Positions 54,787 through 63,516 are shown, counted from the first letter of the stretch. The stretch is DNA of 64,000 nt from Alloscardovia venturai (GCF_042676605.1 NZ_JBHTHQ010000012.1:1-64000); one strand, 5' to 3'. The notes: generated from the letters alone by a model not told the origin. Program-made: numbers and translations.

Positions 54787-56097
54787 ATGTACAAGAGCAC
54801 GCATATCACGCAACCTTATACCTCGGCCCCGCCGAAGACTACGTATCGCAAGCCAGTCGAACTCGTGCAGCCGCGAGGATGGTGGAGAGGAGATAGTTAT
54901 GCGTCCACTTTGCGTGACACGAGGTCCAACCCGTGGTGGGTACCTCTTGCTACTTTTGGGATTTTCTTCGTAGGATACATTGCTCTGAGTATCCCTGCCG
55001 TAGTGGTCGCCGCAATCAATTATTTCGGCACGGAAAGTATCAAAAGCCTTCTCCCATTTGCTCATAAAGGCTTTGACCCCATTGTTTCTGCAGATCCGAC
55101 GTCAATTCTGCTTCAGTTTGGAGGCGTGGCAGTCATGCTTCCAGCACTATGGTGGGCAATTTACGTACTTCAACGCCAAAGTTTTGGTTCTCTCTCAAGC
55201 GTTTTTGGCCATATCCGTTGGCGTGCTTTAGGATGGTCCACATTCATCGCTTTCATCGGTTTTATGCTGCTTAACGGCATTTCTACGTATGTGGACTACC
55301 GACACGGCGCAGCTCTCTCGCCACATTTTCCTAATCTCTACGCAATTCTTCTGACACTGACACTTATCCCCGTTCAATGCATGACGGAAGAGTACCTCTT
55401 CCGCGGTGCTTTGATTCAAACCATGGGACGATGGATTCCTCGCGGACTTGCGCAAATTTTCGTGCCTATACTCCCTGCAATTATTTTCACGTCTTTGCAT
55501 AACTACGACTGGTCAGGATTAAGCACAGTCTTCTGTCTTGGATTCATAGCTGGCTACTTAGCAATGTATTTCGGAGGGCTTGAGGCCGGTATGGGTATGC
55601 ATATCTCTAATAACGTGACGATTATGCTTTTCACCGCATGCGGTTTCGTTGACACTTCACCATCAGCAAATTCGCCGTCTGGTTCTACTGCTTGGATATC
55701 AGCCGGAATAGATATCGCCGTACAGATTATCATTGCCGTCATTATCGTGGTGTGTGCATCGCTTTTTGGATGGTTTATGGATGAAGGTAAGGATTACATC
55801 GGAGAGTTCTCTAAGCGGATCCACCAGTGGGAAGAAACTACGGCCTCTCGTCGTCAGCTCCAGCGTGACTATAAGGTAGCAGCCGCCCTTGCTACTCAGT
55901 ACCAATATGCACGTGTAGTAGCGTATCCTCCTGTCTCGCCAGTTGTACCCGCCGCACCGGCGGCTCCTACACCGATGACTCCTGCACCTGTAATGACTGC
56001 ACCTATACCCGCGCCGACTCCTGCGTCTGCCGCTGCACCTTCCACTTCATCCCTTCCCATACCAGACGCACAAATCTCGCCGTATCGCGTAAAATAG
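54787..56097 (+). CDS. CPBP-family intramembrane glutamic protease (436 aa)
   Basis: Abi/Rce1-type membrane protease. The first motif CMTEEYLFRGALIQTMGRW holds the EExxxR catalytic residues, the second is IFTSLHNYDWSG with a catalytic histidine, and the third ends AGMGMHISNN. About eight membrane helices span residues ~55-335. The ~100-residue C-terminal tail is Pro/Ala-rich and disordered. TATAAT ends exactly 6 bases before the ATG and no ribosome site exists, the clearest leaderless start in the window. Such proteins process peptides, anchor bacteriocin immunity or act in the envelope; no peptide gene is seen nearby. Confidence 0.9.
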   Translation: MYKSTHITQPYTSAPPKTTYRKPVELVQPRGWWRGDSYASTLRDTRSNPWWVPLATFGIFFVGYIALSIPAVVVAAINYFGTESIKSLLPFAHKGFDPIVSADPTSILLQFGGVAVMLPALWWAIYVLQRQSFGSLSSVFGHIRWRALGWSTFIAFIGFMLLNGISTYVDYRHGAALSPHFPNLYAILLTLTLIPVQCMTEEYLFRGALIQTMGRWIPRGLAQIFVPILPAIIFTSLHNYDWSGLSTVFCLGFIAGYLAMYFGGLEAGMGMHISNNVTIMLFTACGFVDTSPSANSPSGSTAWISAGIDIAVQIIIAVIIVVCASLFGWFMDEGKDYIGEFSKRIHQWEETTASRRQLQRDYKVAAALATQYQYARVVAYPPVSPVVPAAPAAPTPMTPAPVMTAPIPAPTPASAAAPSTSSLPIPDAQISPYRVK

Positions 56098-56103
56098 TAA
56101 GTT

Positions 56104-57087
56104 ATGGCAAATAAGAAGGGACCAACTAAGGGTTCAGGCGGCAAGCACCGCAATAAATTGGCAGGTAAGGGGCCTACTCCAAAGGCTGAAGACCGCGTAT
56201 ACCACAAGGCGTATTTCGCAAAGAAGGCAGCCGATAAACGTAAGGCAGCTGATCCGCGGCTGGCAGCAAAGCGTCGCGTAGCTAAATTTACTCATGACAG
56301 TGATGACATCGTCATTGGGCGCAATGCCGTCCTTGAGGCTTTGCGTGTAGGTGTACCCAGTAAAGACGTGTATATCGCTTCACATATTGAGCATGATGAC
56401 CGCACACGTGAAATTATTCAGCTTGCTGGCAAGCAAGGCATCAATTTGCTTGAGGCTGATCGTTTGGAAATTGACCGCATCGCGCGTAGTTCTCACCACC
56501 AAGGCGTAGTCTTACGTGCACAGCCATATCAATATGCCTCCTTGGCAACACTCGCGCAGCGGGCAGAAACAAAGGCAGCAGCCCTCACTGGCGCATCTCC
56601 TAAAGCCCGTAACCTCGCACGTCCGCTCTTCATCGCTCTCGACGGTGTAACTGATCCGCAAAATCTTGGTGCTGTCATACGCTCTGCGGCAGCATTCGGG
56701 GCAAACGGAGTCATCCTTCCCGAACGTCGCAGCGCATCAGTAACGGCAGCAGCATGGAAAGTTTCCGCTGGAGCTGCCGCGCACATGCCAGTAGCGCGAG
56801 TGGTCAACCTTACGAAGGCAATTGAGAGCCTGCGCGAGCGCGGCTACTACACCATTGGGCTTGATGGCGGGGGTGATGCTCTCGTGGGAGAGTCTGGATT
56901 TGAGACAGATCCACTCGTCATAGTTCTCGGCTCCGAAGGCAAGGGGATTTCTCGCTTAGTGCGGGAGGCGTGTGACTCCATTGTAGGTATTCCTATGACG
57001 TCAATGGTGGAGTCGCTCAACGCGTCAGTTGCAGCTGGTATCGCACTGTATAGCGTGCATAAGGCTCGTATTTCCGCTACCGAGTAA
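56104..57087 (+). CDS. rlmB: SpoU-family rRNA 2'-O-methyltransferase, RlmB-like (327 aa)
   Basis: Knotted (SPOUT) methyltransferase for 23S rRNA, probably Gm2251. A Lys-rich RNA-binding N-terminus (~65 residues) precedes the substrate domain VIGRNAVLEALR, then the catalytic core with ALDGVTDPQNLGAVIRSAAAFGANGVILP, VLGSEGKGISRLVREACD and IPMTSMVESLNASVAAGIALY, the three classic SpoU motifs. The ATG lies 6 bases after the stop of the CPBP gene, and TAAAAT within that gene's end sits 8 bases upstream. In actinobacteria it usually follows cysS; here it does not. Confidence 0.93.
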   Translation: MANKKGPTKGSGGKHRNKLAGKGPTPKAEDRVYHKAYFAKKAADKRKAADPRLAAKRRVAKFTHDSDDIVIGRNAVLEALRVGVPSKDVYIASHIEHDDRTREIIQLAGKQGINLLEADRLEIDRIARSSHHQGVVLRAQPYQYASLATLAQRAETKAAALTGASPKARNLARPLFIALDGVTDPQNLGAVIRSAAAFGANGVILPERRSASVTAAAWKVSAGAAAHMPVARVVNLTKAIESLRERGYYTIGLDGGGDALVGESGFETDPLVIVLGSEGKGISRLVREACDSIVGIPMTSMVESLNASVAAGIALYSVHKARISATE

Positions 57088-57107
57088 GCAGCAATGCAAA
57101 TATAGCA

Positions 57108-57139
57108 GTGGGGAATGTTTCACGTGAAACATTCCCCAC
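57108..57139. promoter_or_regulatory. parS site embedded in a 32-bp perfect palindrome
   Basis: The core TGTTTCACGTGAAACA (57116-57131) is extended on both sides by GTGGGGAA and TTCCCCAC to a perfect 32-bp palindrome. It lies between the convergent ends of rlmB and the DUF4032 gene, so it could also fold as a bidirectional terminator stem, although no T-tract follows. Confidence 0.88.
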
Positions 57140-57187
57140 CCTCACTGCGATTTGCTACAAGAGAATTTATAACCTTATGCTTATCTC

Positions 57188-58579
57188 CTACTCGGAAGCC
57201 CACACAGCGGCATCAGGATCTTCATCTGGATTGTAATCATCATAATCGTCCATCACACCAGAATCCGCTTCATCGAGAATAGACTGAATAGCTTCGGGAT
57301 CTATCTCATATTCAGCTAATTTTTCCTCAATATAATCATCCGTAGCCTCAGGCATAGAAACATCATGCCCCACTTTTCCAGACATCTCCCAACGATGCTG
57401 GAGTACTTCATAGAAGAACTGAGCAGGCTCAATAAATTGACGATATTCCGTTGGAATGCGCCGTACCGTTGGCTCAAAAATCTCACGCATCCAATCGGTT
57501 GCAACGACTTCAAGCTCTTCACCTTGACGCCATGTCGACGTGCGGTACGCATCTAAATCGTTAAGAAGTCGTCGTGCTTGGTTTTCCTGAACGTCAAGAC
57601 CTGTTAAGCGAAGCAGTTTGTTCGACGCATAGCCAGCATCCACCACACGAGGGCGAACGTTGATACGATTGCCGTCCTCGGTAGCAGTCATCTCAAGCTC
57701 GTCCACATCAAAGCCAAGCTCATTGAGACGGTTGACACGCTGCTCAATCTTCCACATCTCATCCGTAGAGAAGGAATCCATGCCTGTCAAAGCATCCCAC
57801 AGCTCATGGTAGCGATCTGCCAAACGGTTGCCTACCTCAATTTCGTCCACCTCAGATGGCAGCAGGTTTCCAGAATGCAAATCCATGAGCTCACCAATGA
57901 TATTCGTGCGCGCTAAATCAATGTCATATTCCCGCTGCCCATCGGTTAAATTGGAGTACAACGCACCTGTCTCTGCGTCTACAAGAACAGCAGAGAAATT
58001 ATCTGCATCGCGCAAAAAGAGAACGTTTGACAACGACACGTCGCCCCAGTAGAAACCCTGCAAATGCAAGCGTACGAGAAGTACCGCCAAAGCGTCAATG
58101 AGTTTGTCCGCAGTGTCTACGCGCAAATTTCGAGCAAATAATGCCCGATATGGCAGCGAAAACTTCAATTGCTCAGTGACCAAAATCGCTTCAAGTGGCT
58201 CGCCATTAGAATTCTTACGTCCCGACACAACAGCAATTGGCTTAACGCTTGGAACATCAATCTTTTCCAGACTGCGCAGCATCTCATATTCACGTGTAGC
58301 CGACCGGAAAGAAATCTCTTTCAATGCATCTACATGGTCTCCTACCCGTACAAATCGTACAACGTGCCGAGATATACCTCGCGGTAAATTCACTGTTAAA
58401 TCTTCAGACCACCGAGCCAACGGAAGCGACCATGGCAGGGTAAACATGCGAGGGTTTGCCGTAGCGGAAGTAATAGTAAGTGCTCTCGGCTCAGTCTGCT
58501 CAGCGACATCGTCACCAGACTTTACAGACGTTGCATTTGTCAATCGTGGATCTTGTTCCATGGAACCCACTTTACTCAC
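57188..58579 (-). CDS. DUF4032-family protein with kinase-like fold (463 aa)
   Basis: Actinobacterial protein of unknown function with a lipopolysaccharide-kinase-like core. The region FYWGDVSLSNVLFLRD near residue 180 resembles the GDxSxxN catalytic loop of atypical kinases, and LVDAETGALYS just after it mirrors the metal-binding DFG aspartate; RFVRVGDHVDALKEI could hold the ATP lysine. The remaining C-terminal ~230 residues include the DUF4032 part (VDELEMTATEDGNRINVRPRVVDAGYASNKLLRLTGLDVQENQARRLLND) and an acidic tail. The GTG at 58579 overlaps the stop of the esterase gene by four bases, giving coupled translation; ATG at 58561 is the alternative. The kinase substrate is unknown. Confidence 0.8.
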   Translation of the reverse strand: MSKVGSMEQDPRLTNATSVKSGDDVAEQTEPRALTITSATANPRMFTLPWSLPLARWSEDLTVNLPRGISRHVVRFVRVGDHVDALKEISFRSATREYEMLRSLEKIDVPSVKPIAVVSGRKNSNGEPLEAILVTEQLKFSLPYRALFARNLRVDTADKLIDALAVLLVRLHLQGFYWGDVSLSNVLFLRDADNFSAVLVDAETGALYSNLTDGQREYDIDLARTNIIGELMDLHSGNLLPSEVDEIEVGNRLADRYHELWDALTGMDSFSTDEMWKIEQRVNRLNELGFDVDELEMTATEDGNRINVRPRVVDAGYASNKLLRLTGLDVQENQARRLLNDLDAYRTSTWRQGEELEVVATDWMREIFEPTVRRIPTEYRQFIEPAQFFYEVLQHRWEMSGKVGHDVSMPEATDDYIEEKLAEYEIDPEAIQSILDEADSGVMDDYDDYNPDEDPDAAVWASE

Positions 58580-59634
58580 GGCTTGCTAAATTTACCTATT
58601 GTCTTATCACTTGTCTCGACACGCTCATCCGTTCCGAGCGCACGACGTAAAGCACTCATACGATACCCCCAAATACGCTTACTAATATCCGCGTCTGGAG
58701 CAACGTTCTCCCCTCCATGCACCATGCGCGGAGTCATGTGCATCTCAACCTCTACTCCGGCAGCTGAAAGTTGGGTGGCGAAAGAAAGATCTTCATCACG
58801 AAATAGGTCGAGAGTACCCACGTCCATATATACAGGCGGCAGTCCTTCAAGCTCAGCAATGTCCGCCCGAGCCGGAGCCGCATAGATATCTGGCTCATTG
58901 TCCGCAAGGTACCAACGCCACGCTTCAAGACTATCTCGCCTATTCCACGCGCCAGGCTTCGTTTCAGTAATTTGATATGAAGACGGAGTAGTATGTCTAT
59001 CATCAATCATTGGATACATCGCCATAATGAATTTTGGCATAACTAAACCATTGTCTCGAGCATACATTGCTAGGGCTAAAGCGAGATTCCCTCCCGCAGA
59101 ACCACCATAAAATGCAAGTCGATTCATATCAATATTCAAGTGAGTACTATTATCAGCGAGCCACTGAAGTGCAGTCGCACAATCGTGTAACCCAGCAGGA
59201 TAGGGGTGCTCAGGCGCTAATCGATAATCGACACTTAGTATAACGGCGCGAAGTTCATGAGCAAGTCGTGCATAGATAATGTGCTCAGAATCTAGGTCGC
59301 CTTTCCACAGTCCTCCGCCGTGGAAGCACAGTAATACCGGCAATTCCTCATTAGCAGATTCGCGTGGCGTGTAAAGCCGCACAGGCACAGATATGTCGTC
59401 GCGCAAGCTTAGATTGTCTCCCTTTAATCCTCTCACGTCGAAATTTGAGACGATAAGATATTGGGATATCCAACTTGGCTCTTCCACCTTAATTGAGGAC
59501 TGTATTTCACGGCGTTTTTGTGGGGATAAATGAGTTACTGTTCCCACATGATTCGCTATTTCCATAAGTGGCATGTACAGTTGTGAATCCACGGAAGTAT
59601 AGACCCATTCTGCACCAGAATATGTATACCTCAT
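58576..59634 (-). CDS. HSL-family alpha/beta hydrolase/esterase in the amino-sugar operon (352 aa)
   Basis: Serine esterase with oxyanion motif CFHGGGLWKGD, nucleophile in YGGSAGGNLALALAMYA, acid in VGTLDLFRDEDLSFATQL and histidine in RMVHGGEN. No signal peptide. The start at 59634 lies 20 bases after the nanE stop and the stop overlaps DUF4032, so it may be the fourth gene of a transcript beginning at 62426. That position would suit removal of acyl groups from sialic acid or amino sugars, but HSL-type enzymes have wide specificity and this is inference only. The ribosome site (AAAGG, 12 bases off) is weak. Confidence 0.85.
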   Translation of the reverse strand: MRYTYSGAEWVYTSVDSQLYMPLMEIANHVGTVTHLSPQKRREIQSSIKVEEPSWISQYLIVSNFDVRGLKGDNLSLRDDISVPVRLYTPRESANEELPVLLCFHGGGLWKGDLDSEHIIYARLAHELRAVILSVDYRLAPEHPYPAGLHDCATALQWLADNSTHLNIDMNRLAFYGGSAGGNLALALAMYARDNGLVMPKFIMAMYPMIDDRHTTPSSYQITETKPGAWNRRDSLEAWRWYLADNEPDIYAAPARADIAELEGLPPVYMDVGTLDLFRDEDLSFATQLSAAGVEVEMHMTPRMVHGGENVAPDADISKRIWGYRMSALRRALGTDERVETSDKTIGKFSKP

Positions 59635-59654
59635 CGTACTTGAGAACCTTTACG

Positions 59655-60329
59655 CTATTTGCACTGCTGAGCGAACCATGACGTGATGGTCGTCGGATGG
59701 GTGATAGCCGTACCAACCACAGCACACCATGCGCCCTTATCCATGACTAATTTCAAATCTTGTGGCGTATGAATTCTGCCTTCGCAAATCACTGGGGTAT
59801 GCGGGAAAGTAGCCACCATGCGTTCAAGGAGTTCTATATCCGGACCTGTAGTTTTCTCACGCTCACCTGTATATCCGCTCAGCGTAGTGGAAATGATGTC
59901 AGAACCTGCGTCTACAGCCATACGCGCATCTTCGAAACTTCCGCAATCTGCCATAACGAGAGCTCCTTCGCTATGGAGGGCTTCTACATTTTGCGCATAC
60001 GTTAGTCCATCTGGGCGAGGGCGACGAGTAGCATCCAAAGCGATGATGTCAGCACCAGCAGTCATGCAGCACCGCGCATGCCGCAGTGTAGGGGTAATGA
60101 AGACTCCTTCGTGCCCATCTTTCCATATACCGATTACGGGAACACCAACCTGTCCTTTAATCGCGGCGATATCTGCCAACCCTTGGCAGCGAATTCCGAC
60201 GGCACCACCGAGGACAGCCGCCTGAGCCATTTGTGCCATCGTCTCTGGGTGGCGCAACGGTTCGCCGGGATATGCTTGGCAGCTTACCACCAGACCACCA
60301 CGAAGGGATTCAATAATAGGATGCGTCAT
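59655..60329 (-). CDS. nanE: N-acetylmannosamine-6-phosphate 2-epimerase (224 aa)
   Basis: Turns ManNAc-6-P into GlcNAc-6-P, linking sialic acid to the amino-sugar route. It is a TIM barrel starting with IIESLRGGLVVSCQAYPGEPL. The substrate-binding VGIRCQGLADI, the catalytic lysine in IGIWKDG, IIALDATRRPRPDG and the glutamate in VICEGRIHTPQDLK are the family signatures. Length is normal. AGAAGGAA precedes the ATG. It follows the ROK kinase by 56 bases on the same strand; kinase then epimerase is the expected pathway order. Confidence 0.94.
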   Translation of the reverse strand: MTHPIIESLRGGLVVSCQAYPGEPLRHPETMAQMAQAAVLGGAVGIRCQGLADIAAIKGQVGVPVIGIWKDGHEGVFITPTLRHARCCMTAGADIIALDATRRPRPDGLTYAQNVEALHSEGALVMADCGSFEDARMAVDAGSDIISTTLSGYTGEREKTTGPDIELLERMVATFPHTPVICEGRIHTPQDLKLVMDKGAWCAVVGTAITHPTTITSWFAQQCK

Positions 60330-60385
60330 TACATTCCTTCTTTCTTTACTTTAAGCTGCTTCGTTCCTTCTGAAGTCCTAAGCTT

Positions 60386-61510
60386 TTAACGTTCCTTACG
60401 CGCGCTAATATATGCATGAACAGCATAGGCTGCACCAATAAGCGGAGCATCATCACCCAATTCGCCAGAAACGAGTTTAGTCTCTTGAATTGGCCCAAGA
60501 GCACTAGAGAAAAACCCCTCGCGCAAAGCGTCCCACCACACTTGCCCAGCTTTCACAACTGAACCAGACATAACAATAATTGAGGGGTCTATGAGATTTG
60601 CCATTCCAGCGATACACTCACCAAGAGCCTTTGCAGATTCGTACACGATTGTACGAGCAAAACTCTCCCCATTCATCATGCGTTCCACAACGTCTGCGCC
60701 ATTAAGAGCCGTGGCAGTATGCTTATCCTTGCGCAGATTGTAGAGAGTGGCAAGCCCTGTGCCTGACGCTACAGGCTCAATATGCCCATACGCCCCACAC
60801 GAGCATAGGACGCCAGCTCCTAAACCATGAGATACGTGACCAGCATGTCCTGCAGCACCGTGCGCGCCGGATTTAAGTGTTCCACGCTCTATGTAAGCGC
60901 CGCCGATGCCCGTTCCAATTCCGAGAGAGAGCACCGACTCATATCCTTTTCCAGCACCATAGAGTGCTTCACCCAAGCCATGTGCACCGACATCTCCTAC
61001 CATATACACAGGTACGCTGCCCACTACAGGGCTTTCTTGCAGGGCTCGCGCTACACATTGCCCAGCCCAGCCAGGCATAATATCTGTTGCAGAGATAATA
61101 ATGCCACGTTCACTATCTACCACTCCAGCACTACCGATTCCTATGCCCCTTATAGTAATTCCAGCATTACGTGCTCTCTCATACTGCCTTTCTATGAGTT
61201 TCACTACTGTGCGTAATACATGAGGACCGCCACTGAGAGCATCAGTTGGCTTTCGCACTCGGCAGCTGACGGCAGCGGTATGCTCTGCTTCCGTTAGCGC
61301 ATCTGCCTTCGACGCTGCCTTTCTTAAAATCTGTGATGAAGGCAAACCCACAAAATCTTCTGAGTCTGTTCCAGAATCTTCCATATAAGCAGATTCTGTC
61401 ATCGCAACGATAGCACTTGCTATCTTTGTGCCACCAATATCAACGGCAATGTATGATGGACGATTATCCACAATTAATTGCTTAGAATTAAAATCCTCAT
61501 CCCATCGCAT
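60386..61510 (-). CDS. nanK: ROK-family kinase, probable N-acetylmannosamine kinase (374 aa)
   Basis: Phosphorylates ManNAc with ATP. The N-terminal phosphate loop AVDIGGTKIASAIV is near residue 24, GIGIGSAGVVDSERG follows, GIGTGIGGAYIERG holds the second phosphate site and the zinc region is GHAGHVSHGLGAGVLCSCGAYGHIE (shown in two parts: GHAGHVSHG, LCSCGAYGHIE). In this motif the usual third cysteine (GCxE) is replaced by histidine. A ~60-residue insert after the first strand (residues ~38-95) is unusual. The start overlaps the DUF4862 gene by 14 bases and has AAGGAG 7 bases upstream. The kinase could also act on GlcNAc or glucose; the nanE neighbour favours ManNAc. Confidence 0.87.
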   Translation of the reverse strand: MRWDEDFNSKQLIVDNRPSYIAVDIGGTKIASAIVAMTESAYMEDSGTDSEDFVGLPSSQILRKAASKADALTEAEHTAAVSCRVRKPTDALSGGPHVLRTVVKLIERQYERARNAGITIRGIGIGSAGVVDSERGIIISATDIMPGWAGQCVARALQESPVVGSVPVYMVGDVGAHGLGEALYGAGKGYESVLSLGIGTGIGGAYIERGTLKSGAHGAAGHAGHVSHGLGAGVLCSCGAYGHIEPVASGTGLATLYNLRKDKHTATALNGADVVERMMNGESFARTIVYESAKALGECIAGMANLIDPSIIVMSGSVVKAGQVWWDALREGFFSSALGPIQETKLVSGELGDDAPLIGAAYAVHAYISARKER

Positions 61511-62426
61511 AACGAATCTCCTTATATACGTGTCGGAGGTAGTCTATGCGTGTATTTAAATGAGCCGCAGCTGGAACACAAATTTTTGCACCGACGTAAC
61601 CGTCAGCAAGCCATTTCTTGCTCTCGCATGCATCGCGTACGGCACTATTCACGGCGTCAGGGGTCATTAAGCTATGAGGTTCATCCACGCTCAACGGTAC
61701 ATGTGCATCTTGCCAAGCGTAACTATAATCGCCAAGCGCTTGTGCACTTACACCAGAAAACATGAGACCGGTCAACGCATTCGCCTGTACACATTGCTGT
61801 ATATGCGCATTCGCCTGTGCCACACTGCGCGCTTCCAACACACTTCGTCCCCAATTGACAGTTATGCCGAGGTCATAATTACATGCTAATTTAATCTCAT
61901 CTTCGATAGGCAAAAAGCCTTTTTCAGCTGGCTGCCCCTCTACCTGTTTATCACAGTGCTCGATAACAATCTGAGCTCCTCCCCAATCCCACGAGCAGAT
62001 TTCATCTAAGCTTCGAGACATCGCCGCCGCATCGGCGCAGCCTTTCGGGGCAGTATGAATTTGTATATATCGAATGTCGGCAGCTCCACGGCGTTGAAGA
62101 AAATTATCAAGATTATCTCGCATTGTTCTGAGATAAAGAAGTGCCTCGTGCCGTCCTAAAATATCGCACGACGCCAATCCGAAGCGTTGATTTTTCCCAA
62201 CCTCTTGCATAGTTCCAGGAATGAGCGTCACCGTATTGCTATGCCAGTTTTTTGGCAGAACCCGAGCAAGCCATGCACAATTGTCATCATATGCAAGCTC
62301 TCCCGGATATGGAATTTCTGCGCCATTTATCCATTCCTCAGCAGCGAGCATGGTGTAATACTCTTGTTTGTCACGCTCATTCGCCGGCTGCGAGGCGTAA
62401 ACTCCCACTATCACATCGAGAGACAT
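61497..62426 (-). CDS. DUF4862-like TIM-barrel protein in the nan operon (309 aa)
   Basis: Probably a TIM-barrel sugar-isomerase/epimerase-like protein: MSLDVIVGVYASQP start, metal-type residues in YIQIHTAPKG, IVIEHCDKQVEG and LSVDEPHSLM. The overall pattern agrees with the actinobacterial DUF4862 family as I remember it, whose function is not known. It is the first gene behind the amino-sugar promoter and overlaps nanK, so a sialic acid or ManNAc-related reaction (for example anomer or lactone handling) is plausible. AAGGAG stands 10 bases before the ATG. No signal peptide. Confidence 0.65.
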   Translation of the reverse strand: MSLDVIVGVYASQPANERDKQEYYTMLAAEEWINGAEIPYPGELAYDDNCAWLARVLPKNWHSNTVTLIPGTMQEVGKNQRFGLASCDILGRHEALLYLRTMRDNLDNFLQRRGAADIRYIQIHTAPKGCADAAAMSRSLDEICSWDWGGAQIVIEHCDKQVEGQPAEKGFLPIEDEIKLACNYDLGITVNWGRSVLEARSVAQANAHIQQCVQANALTGLMFSGVSAQALGDYSYAWQDAHVPLSVDEPHSLMTPDAVNSAVRDACESKKWLADGYVGAKICVPAAAHLNTRIDYLRHVYKEIRYAMG

Positions 62427-62507
62427 TGCGCATCACTCCTTCATGTGCACAGTACATGCACAATACACAGAAAACATATGCGTCGCAAACACATTTTCTT
62501 ACATAAC

Positions 62508-62538
62508 AGTATATCATATTTGTCTGATGTCTGATATA
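62508..62538. promoter_or_regulatory. Amino-sugar operon promoter/operator
   Basis: A TATACT -10 box for the minus-strand operon (62513-62508) overlaps the left arm of an inverted repeat TATATCA (62510-62516) / TGATATA (62532-62538). Within the spacer GTCTGAT occurs twice in tandem. It lies between the operon and the divergent FadR-type regulator that probably binds it. No good -35 box is seen, so an activator or weak promoter is possible. Confidence 0.55.
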
Positions 62539-62640
62539 TATTATGTGTATAAATAATGCGATTTTCTATTTATCTCATCACAGTGATGTGATTGAAGTAA
62601 AGATAGAGCACCACACTCTCATGCAAAGAATGGAGTGACC

Positions 62641-63432
62641 ATGGATATCACAGATAACGAAAGTTTCTTCGAAGCAGCTAACGTCGAAGAGCTTACCAAC
62701 TCATTAACCACGGACGATAATCTACTCATGTCTCCTCGCCGACGTGTAGATATCACAATGAATGCTATTAAAACCTATATCATTAAAGAGGGGCTTCACC
62801 CTGGCGATCCTCTACCTACTGAGTCTGAGCTGTGCGAGCACCTCAAGACAGCACGATCGTCTATCCGCGAGGCACTTCGTAAATTAGAAGCACTTGATAT
62901 CGTCACCGTCGCACACGGAAGAGGGACATTCGTTGGCAACCTATCTTTGGAGCCACTCGTGGAAGCTCTCTCGTTCCGCGCAATGATTCCCCACAATGAT
63001 AGTTATACAGATTTACGAGATATCATTGAGCTGCGTAAGATCCTCGACTACGGTATGGCACGGCAAGTTATCGCGAGTATGCCAAATTTTAGCGAGAGCG
63101 AAATCAACCGTCTACGCGAGATTACAAGGCAAATGGATGCTGAAAGCGCCGAAGGACACACATTTCTTGAGCAAGACAGCGAGTTCCATACGACGATGAT
63201 GAGGCACGTACACAACGCTATAAGCAAACAGCTCGCACAAAGTTTATGGCTCGTGCATATGGCGGTCGTTCCAGCATTAAAAGCTGATATTACAGCAGAT
63301 TTGAAGCATACAGCTCAAGCACATTTAGACATTCTCAACGCGGCGATTGCAGGAGATGAAGATGCCTATCGTATAGCCCTAGAGACACACTATGCTCCGA
63401 TTGAGGAAATTATCCGCCAGCTCAATCATTAA
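62641..63432 (+). CDS. FadR-subfamily GntR regulator of the amino-sugar locus (263 aa)
   Basis: Winged helix-turn-helix at about residues 40-110: RRRVDITMNAIKTYIIKEGLHPGDPLPTESELCEHL followed by SSIREALRKLEAL and VAHGRGTFVG (given in pieces). The FCD ligand domain follows, with ELRKILDYGMARQ, the metal-type EQDSEFHTTMMRH and QAHLDILNAAIAGDEDA. Start at 62641 (MDITDNE) behind GGAG; a GTG two codons earlier is less likely. Divergent from DUF4862-nanK-nanE and convergent with nagA, it is the likely repressor responding to ManNAc-6-P, GlcNAc-6-P or sialic acid. NanR is a fair working name but the effector is unproven. Confidence 0.85.
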   Translation: MDITDNESFFEAANVEELTNSLTTDDNLLMSPRRRVDITMNAIKTYIIKEGLHPGDPLPTESELCEHLKTARSSIREALRKLEALDIVTVAHGRGTFVGNLSLEPLVEALSFRAMIPHNDSYTDLRDIIELRKILDYGMARQVIASMPNFSESEINRLREITRQMDAESAEGHTFLEQDSEFHTTMMRHVHNAISKQLAQSLWLVHMAVVPALKADITADLKHTAQAHLDILNAAIAGDEDAYRIALETHYAPIEEIIRQLNH

Positions 63433-63460
63433 ACAAATCATTAAGCAAACCAGAGAGTGC

Positions 63461-63516
63461 AAAAAAGGACGGCGCTAATTTAATTCGATTTAATTCAATT
63501 CAAACCAGCACCGTCC
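63461..63516 (-). terminator. Rho-independent terminator of the nagA transcript
   Basis: GGACGGCGCT (63467-63476) and AGCACCGTCC (63507-63516) pair with one mismatch around a 30-base A+T-rich loop. On the minus strand the stem is followed by six T residues (63466-63461). It may also act for the regulator on the + strand. Confidence 0.75.

Noticed and set aside
61464..61472. Isolated DnaA box TTATCCACA in nanK
   Set aside because: A single 9-mer inside a coding region is expected by chance in 64 kb and has no neighbours.
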